Source of the DNA: Paraconexibacter algicola
Lineage (GTDB): Bacteria > Actinomycetota > Thermoleophilia > Solirubrobacterales > Solirubrobacteraceae
DNA length: 64,000 bases
Direction of reading: 5' to 3'
NCBI RefSeq assembly: GCF_003044185.1
Contig: NZ_PYYB01000001.1
Coordinates: 2,190,978-2,254,977, forward strand
Shown here piece by piece: positions 61,806 to 64,000 of the stretch (its first letter is position 1; each line of letters opens with the position of its first letter). The notes under the pieces are model-generated. The model did not search any database. It worked only from the letters and a program-made list of their open reading frames with translations, and had not been told where the DNA came from. The position numbers and the translations under genes are program-made.

Positions 61806-62471
61806 CTAGTCGGCCTGAAGCATGGCTCGTATCTCATTGCGCTCGGCGTCGGACGCACGGCGATACAGCGCCCAGGCTCGCTCGAGGGCAGACGACCCGC
61901 GCTCCTCGACGCCGACCCATACACGTAGCGTTGCGCGGTCTTCAGCCGACAGCGCACGGACCTCGTCGACGGCCGAGGCCGCGATCGTGCCATTCCGCAG
62001 GCTGCCGAGACACCGGTCGCACAGGCATTCGAGCCCAGCACTGCCGCCCGGACGTGAAACGCGTGCGGCGCCCAGCTTTGCACGCCTGAGCGGATCTTCC
62101 GGGTAGGAGTCGCCCGCCGTGATTCCGCAGAACCGGCACAGGTAGTCCGCGGCCGCGAGGACCGCCTGACGTTCCTTGGCCGTGGGCACTTTGGGCGCGC
62201 GCGACTCGTAGCCAGGCTCCCAAACCGCGCCGCCCATCGCCTGAAGTCGCAACTGCTCAGGCGCGAGGGTGACGTCTTCGCGGTTTGTCGCGATCACCCA
62301 GCCTTCAGCCCGGAGGTCGCGCATACGACGATCGACTTGTTCAACGCCCTCGAACGCCGCTCGGAGGTCGGCTTTAGTGAAGACGCCTCCGACGCCCACC
62401 TCGGACGCCAGCCACAGCGCGACGCGAGTTCGCGTGCCCGCGTCAGATGCGCGCCAATCCGGGAGACTCAT
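61806..62471 (-). CDS. HNH-like zinc-binding putative restriction endonuclease
   Basis: 221 residues. The N-terminal half has a winged-helix-like region (VFTKADLRAAFEGVEQVDRR). The C-terminal half contains CRFCGI and CDRC about 45 residues apart, a zinc knuckle frame like that of HNH endonucleases. The canonical His of HNH between them is not obvious (GAARVSRPGGSAG), so the nuclease may be atypical or inactive. Its position next to a cytosine methyltransferase suggests restriction. GGAGAGG, half of the adjacent palindrome, serves as ribosome-binding site. Confidence 0.65.
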   Translation of the reverse strand: MSLPDWRASDAGTRTRVALWLASEVGVGGVFTKADLRAAFEGVEQVDRRMRDLRAEGWVIATNREDVTLAPEQLRLQAMGGAVWEPGYESRAPKVPTAKERQAVLAAADYLCRFCGITAGDSYPEDPLRRAKLGAARVSRPGGSAGLECLCDRCLGSLRNGTIAASAVDEVRALSAEDRATLRVWVGVEERGSSALERAWALYRRASDAERNEIRAMLQAD

Positions 62472-62477
62472 GGTCGT

Positions 62478-62499
62478 ATCCTCTCCGATCGGAGAGGAT
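62478..62499. promoter_or_regulatory. Perfect 22-bp palindrome between divergent genes
   Basis: Arms ATCCTCTCCGA and TCGGAGAGGAT, no mismatch, no spacer. It lies 6 bases from the HNH-like start (62471) and 3 bases before a 12-codon leader ORF (62503). Both arms contain GGAGAGG in the direction of the flanking gene, so they double as Shine-Dalgarno sequences. A protein bound to the DNA, or a hairpin in either RNA, would silence both sides. Confidence 0.75.
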
Positions 62500-62502
62500 G
62501 GA

Positions 62503-62541
62503 ATGAGACGACGTTTTGCCGAGCCTGGAGGAGGCCGATGA
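62503..62541 (+). CDS. 12-codon leader peptide upstream of ParB-domain gene
   Basis: Reads MRRRFAEPGGGR then TGA. GGAGAGG 5 bases upstream is a good ribosome-binding site, and its TGA overlaps the next ATG (ATGA, 62538-62541). Coupled translation would make expression of the ParB-domain protein depend on access to the palindrome. Predicted from sequence only. Confidence 0.45.
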   Translation: MRRRFAEPGGGR

Positions 62542-63968
62542 CCGCCGTGCGCCCGCCGAACCACAACGAAGTCCGCGCCCTCATCGAAGAACGCCTCAGC
62601 GCGTTCGAGCAGGGTACGGGTGAAACCGTGAGCATCGACTGGCGCGACGACGAAAAGCGAACGCTGAGCGTGATCAAGCTCCCGGTCAACGCGCTCTATT
62701 TTAATCCGGACACGCACCGCATCCGTGCTCAGCGAACGCTCGATCCAGAGAAGGATCGTCAGCTGAGTGAAGACAAGTACAGCGCCGAAGCGCAGGCGTA
62801 CCTGCGGGATCTTCTGCGCGGTGACCCGTCCGATCCGAGCAAGGTCGACCCGGCGTTCGAGAAGCTCAAGGACGACCTCCGCGAGCACGGGCAAAACGAC
62901 CCCGGGATCGTGACGCGCGATGGCGTGCTGATCAACGGCAACACGCGGTGCGCCGCCCTTCGGGAGCTCGGCGTGGATCACATCCGCGTCGGCGTGCTGC
63001 CGACGGACACGAACCTCGATGACATCAACGCTGTCGAGCTGACGCTGCAGTTGCGGAAGGACCATCGCCGCGACTACTCATTCATGAATCTGCTGCTGGC
63101 CATCGACGAACGCGTCAAGGCCGGGTGGACGACGAAGCGCATCCAGCGCGAGTTCCGGTTCACGGCAAAAACCGTGGACAGGAATCGGTGGATCCTGAGT
63201 CAGGTACGCGAACTCATCGAACGAAGCACGGTTACTCACGCCGATGGCAGCACGACGGCGCTTCGCCTCGTCGATTTCGAGACCGATCAGGGGAAGCTCG
63301 AGGAGCTGCATCGCGCCTACACCGTTCTTAAGGCGGCGTCACCTGATCAGGCCGAGCAGCTTCGAGAGCAGCGCCTCCTCGCAATCGCGATGGATCACTC
63401 GAAGACCGACGTGCGGTTCATCGAACCGGACTTCATCGAGCGGCACGGCGCTGAGCTCAAGACGCTCGTCCCGAGCGGTGAAGTACCCGCGCCGCAGCCC
63501 GCTGCCATCCCGGGAACATCGATCGTGCCCGAGGCGCCGTCCAAAGAAGCATGGGACCTCGAGCGCTTGACGACGGAGGTCCTGCGGGCGAAGGCGATCC
63601 ACCGATCGACGGCGACGACGGACCACGACGCGCGCGAGCGCGCGAACGAGACGATCACGCGCACGAGGGCCGCCCTGAAGTCCGCGCTTGACAAGGCGGG
63701 CAAGACCGCGCTGCTTGAGAAAAAGAAGCGCGGCCCGCTGGAGCGGCTCAGCGATGCAAACGATGATGTCTTGGCGGCTCGCGACGACATTGTCGCCGCG
63801 AAGGCGACGGGTAATTTCGAGCCGGACGAACTCGACGACGTTCTCCTCAGCCTTCGTGCGGGCCTTCGAAAGCTCGCGGAGGCCGCGCGAACCGATCCCG
63901 CGAGTCCGGCCACCGGCGTGAGGTGGTTGATGCGGGTGGCTGCCTTGAGCACCGAAGAAGCGGACTGA
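62538..63968 (+). CDS. ParB-N-domain protein of defence/R-M island
   Basis: 476 residues. A ParB-like nuclease/CTPase-type domain at about 45-170: VIKLPVNALYFNPDTHRI and DGVLINGNTRCAALREL (the GNTRCAA box). A helix-turn-helix-like region follows (TKRIQREFRFTAKTVDRNRW, about 215-235), then long coiled helical segments rich in Lys/Glu. Not a chromosomal ParB: no parA neighbour and island location. GGAGGAGG precedes the ATG. Divergent from the HNH/methyltransferase pair; a stand-alone regulator or a system component are both possible. Confidence 0.75.
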   Translation: MTAVRPPNHNEVRALIEERLSAFEQGTGETVSIDWRDDEKRTLSVIKLPVNALYFNPDTHRIRAQRTLDPEKDRQLSEDKYSAEAQAYLRDLLRGDPSDPSKVDPAFEKLKDDLREHGQNDPGIVTRDGVLINGNTRCAALRELGVDHIRVGVLPTDTNLDDINAVELTLQLRKDHRRDYSFMNLLLAIDERVKAGWTTKRIQREFRFTAKTVDRNRWILSQVRELIERSTVTHADGSTTALRLVDFETDQGKLEELHRAYTVLKAASPDQAEQLREQRLLAIAMDHSKTDVRFIEPDFIERHGAELKTLVPSGEVPAPQPAAIPGTSIVPEAPSKEAWDLERLTTEVLRAKAIHRSTATTDHDARERANETITRTRAALKSALDKAGKTALLEKKKRGPLERLSDANDDVLAARDDIVAAKATGNFEPDELDDVLLSLRAGLRKLAEAARTDPASPATGVRWLMRVAALSTEEAD

Positions 63969-63969
63969 C

Positions 63970-64000
63970 TTGCTCAACCTGCAGTTCGCCACAGAGGCCG
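63970..64000 (+). CDS. Possible start of next gene, cut by window edge
   Basis: An open frame from TTG 63970, one base after the ParB-domain stop, with no stop before the edge (LLNLQFATEA). Only 10 codons are visible, so it is a guess based on operon spacing. Confidence 0.2.
   Translation, partial: MLNLQFATEA

Noticed and set aside
62538-63968. Chromosome-partition ParB and a nearby replication origin
   Set aside because: No parA, no parS-like repeats and no dnaA/dnaN neighbours; the gene lies in a lower-GC island with restriction-type genes.

Overview
The window is very GC-rich, uses many GTG starts, and shows a recurrent promoter pattern: an actinobacterial -10 hexamer (NANNNT) followed by 6-7 bases and then directly by the ATG or GTG, i.e. 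leaderless transcription. Gene content (RTX-type secreted protein, RecBCD, a large acyl-CoA catabolic cluster, Zn-dependent alcohol dehydrogenases) fits a high-GC actinobacterium. A Thermoleophilia/Solirubrobacterales-type soil organism is my best guess, but no marker gene settles this. I saw no rRNA, tRNA or CRISPR array.

Layout. 1-9.7 kb is ordinary chromosome: a partial short-chain dehydrogenase with a Cys-rich metallothionein-like protein, a Rho_N-domain protein, a YbdK-type glutamate-cysteine ligase, a tight operon of haem-oxygenase-like diiron protein + Rieske protein + HemK-like methyltransferase, a NERD protein, a CBS-domain family II pyrophosphatase, and dinB with a LexA-type box over its promoter.

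9.7-42.2 kb is, apart from an ABC-F gene, one catabolic gene set. It holds a PucR-type regulator, an LLM flavin oxidoreductase, an acyl-CoA ligase, a stand-alone phospho-histidine domain followed by two tandem ~550-residue paralogues of no family I recognise, a small winged-helix-like protein, a phosphotriesterase-type hydrolase, three Zn-type MDR dehydrogenases, a quinone-reductase-type MDR protein, a HAD phosphatase, a VOC protein, an MFS exporter, a pyruvate-phosphate-dikinase-like protein lacking the PEP/pyruvate barrel, an RbsABC-type ABC importer, an APH-family kinase, a second HAD, an acyl-CoA dehydrogenase, an enoyl-CoA hydratase, an alpha-methylacyl-CoA racemase and two short-chain dehydrogenases. 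These units are tied together by a 16-bp imperfect palindrome (YTGGAGNNNTCNCCAA-like) at nine places. It is centred about 62 bp upstream of the predicted transcription start, and in divergent pairs it has that spacing in both directions. I infer one regulon, probably driven by the PucR-type protein. The HAD + APH kinase + acyl-CoA dehydrogenase set resembles an unfused ACAD10, and with the ligase and dehydrogenase it resembles the levulinate (Lva) route, which suggests catabolism of a 4-hydroxy acid or lactone through a phosphorylated acyl-CoA.

42.2-57.4 kb: alpha/beta hydrolase, secreted RTX-type protein, RecQ helicase, secreted glucosaminidase, cutinase-like secreted protein, then a recC-vapB-vapC-recB-recD block with a VapBC toxin-antitoxin pair inserted between recC and recB.

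57.4-64 kb: a truncated IS256-type transposase marks the edge of a lower-GC accessory island. The island holds a TIR (ThsB-like) + small membrane protein + short hypothetical protein operon, a divergent nucleotide-fold protein, tiny leaderless ORFs, a C5-cytosine methyltransferase, an HNH-like protein and a ParB-domain protein. A perfect 22-bp palindrome and a 12-codon leader peptide lie between the last two. This looks like a defence island that continues past the window end.

Two groups of hairpin-forming repeats (about 26.2 and 36.8-37.05 kb) sit between convergent operons.
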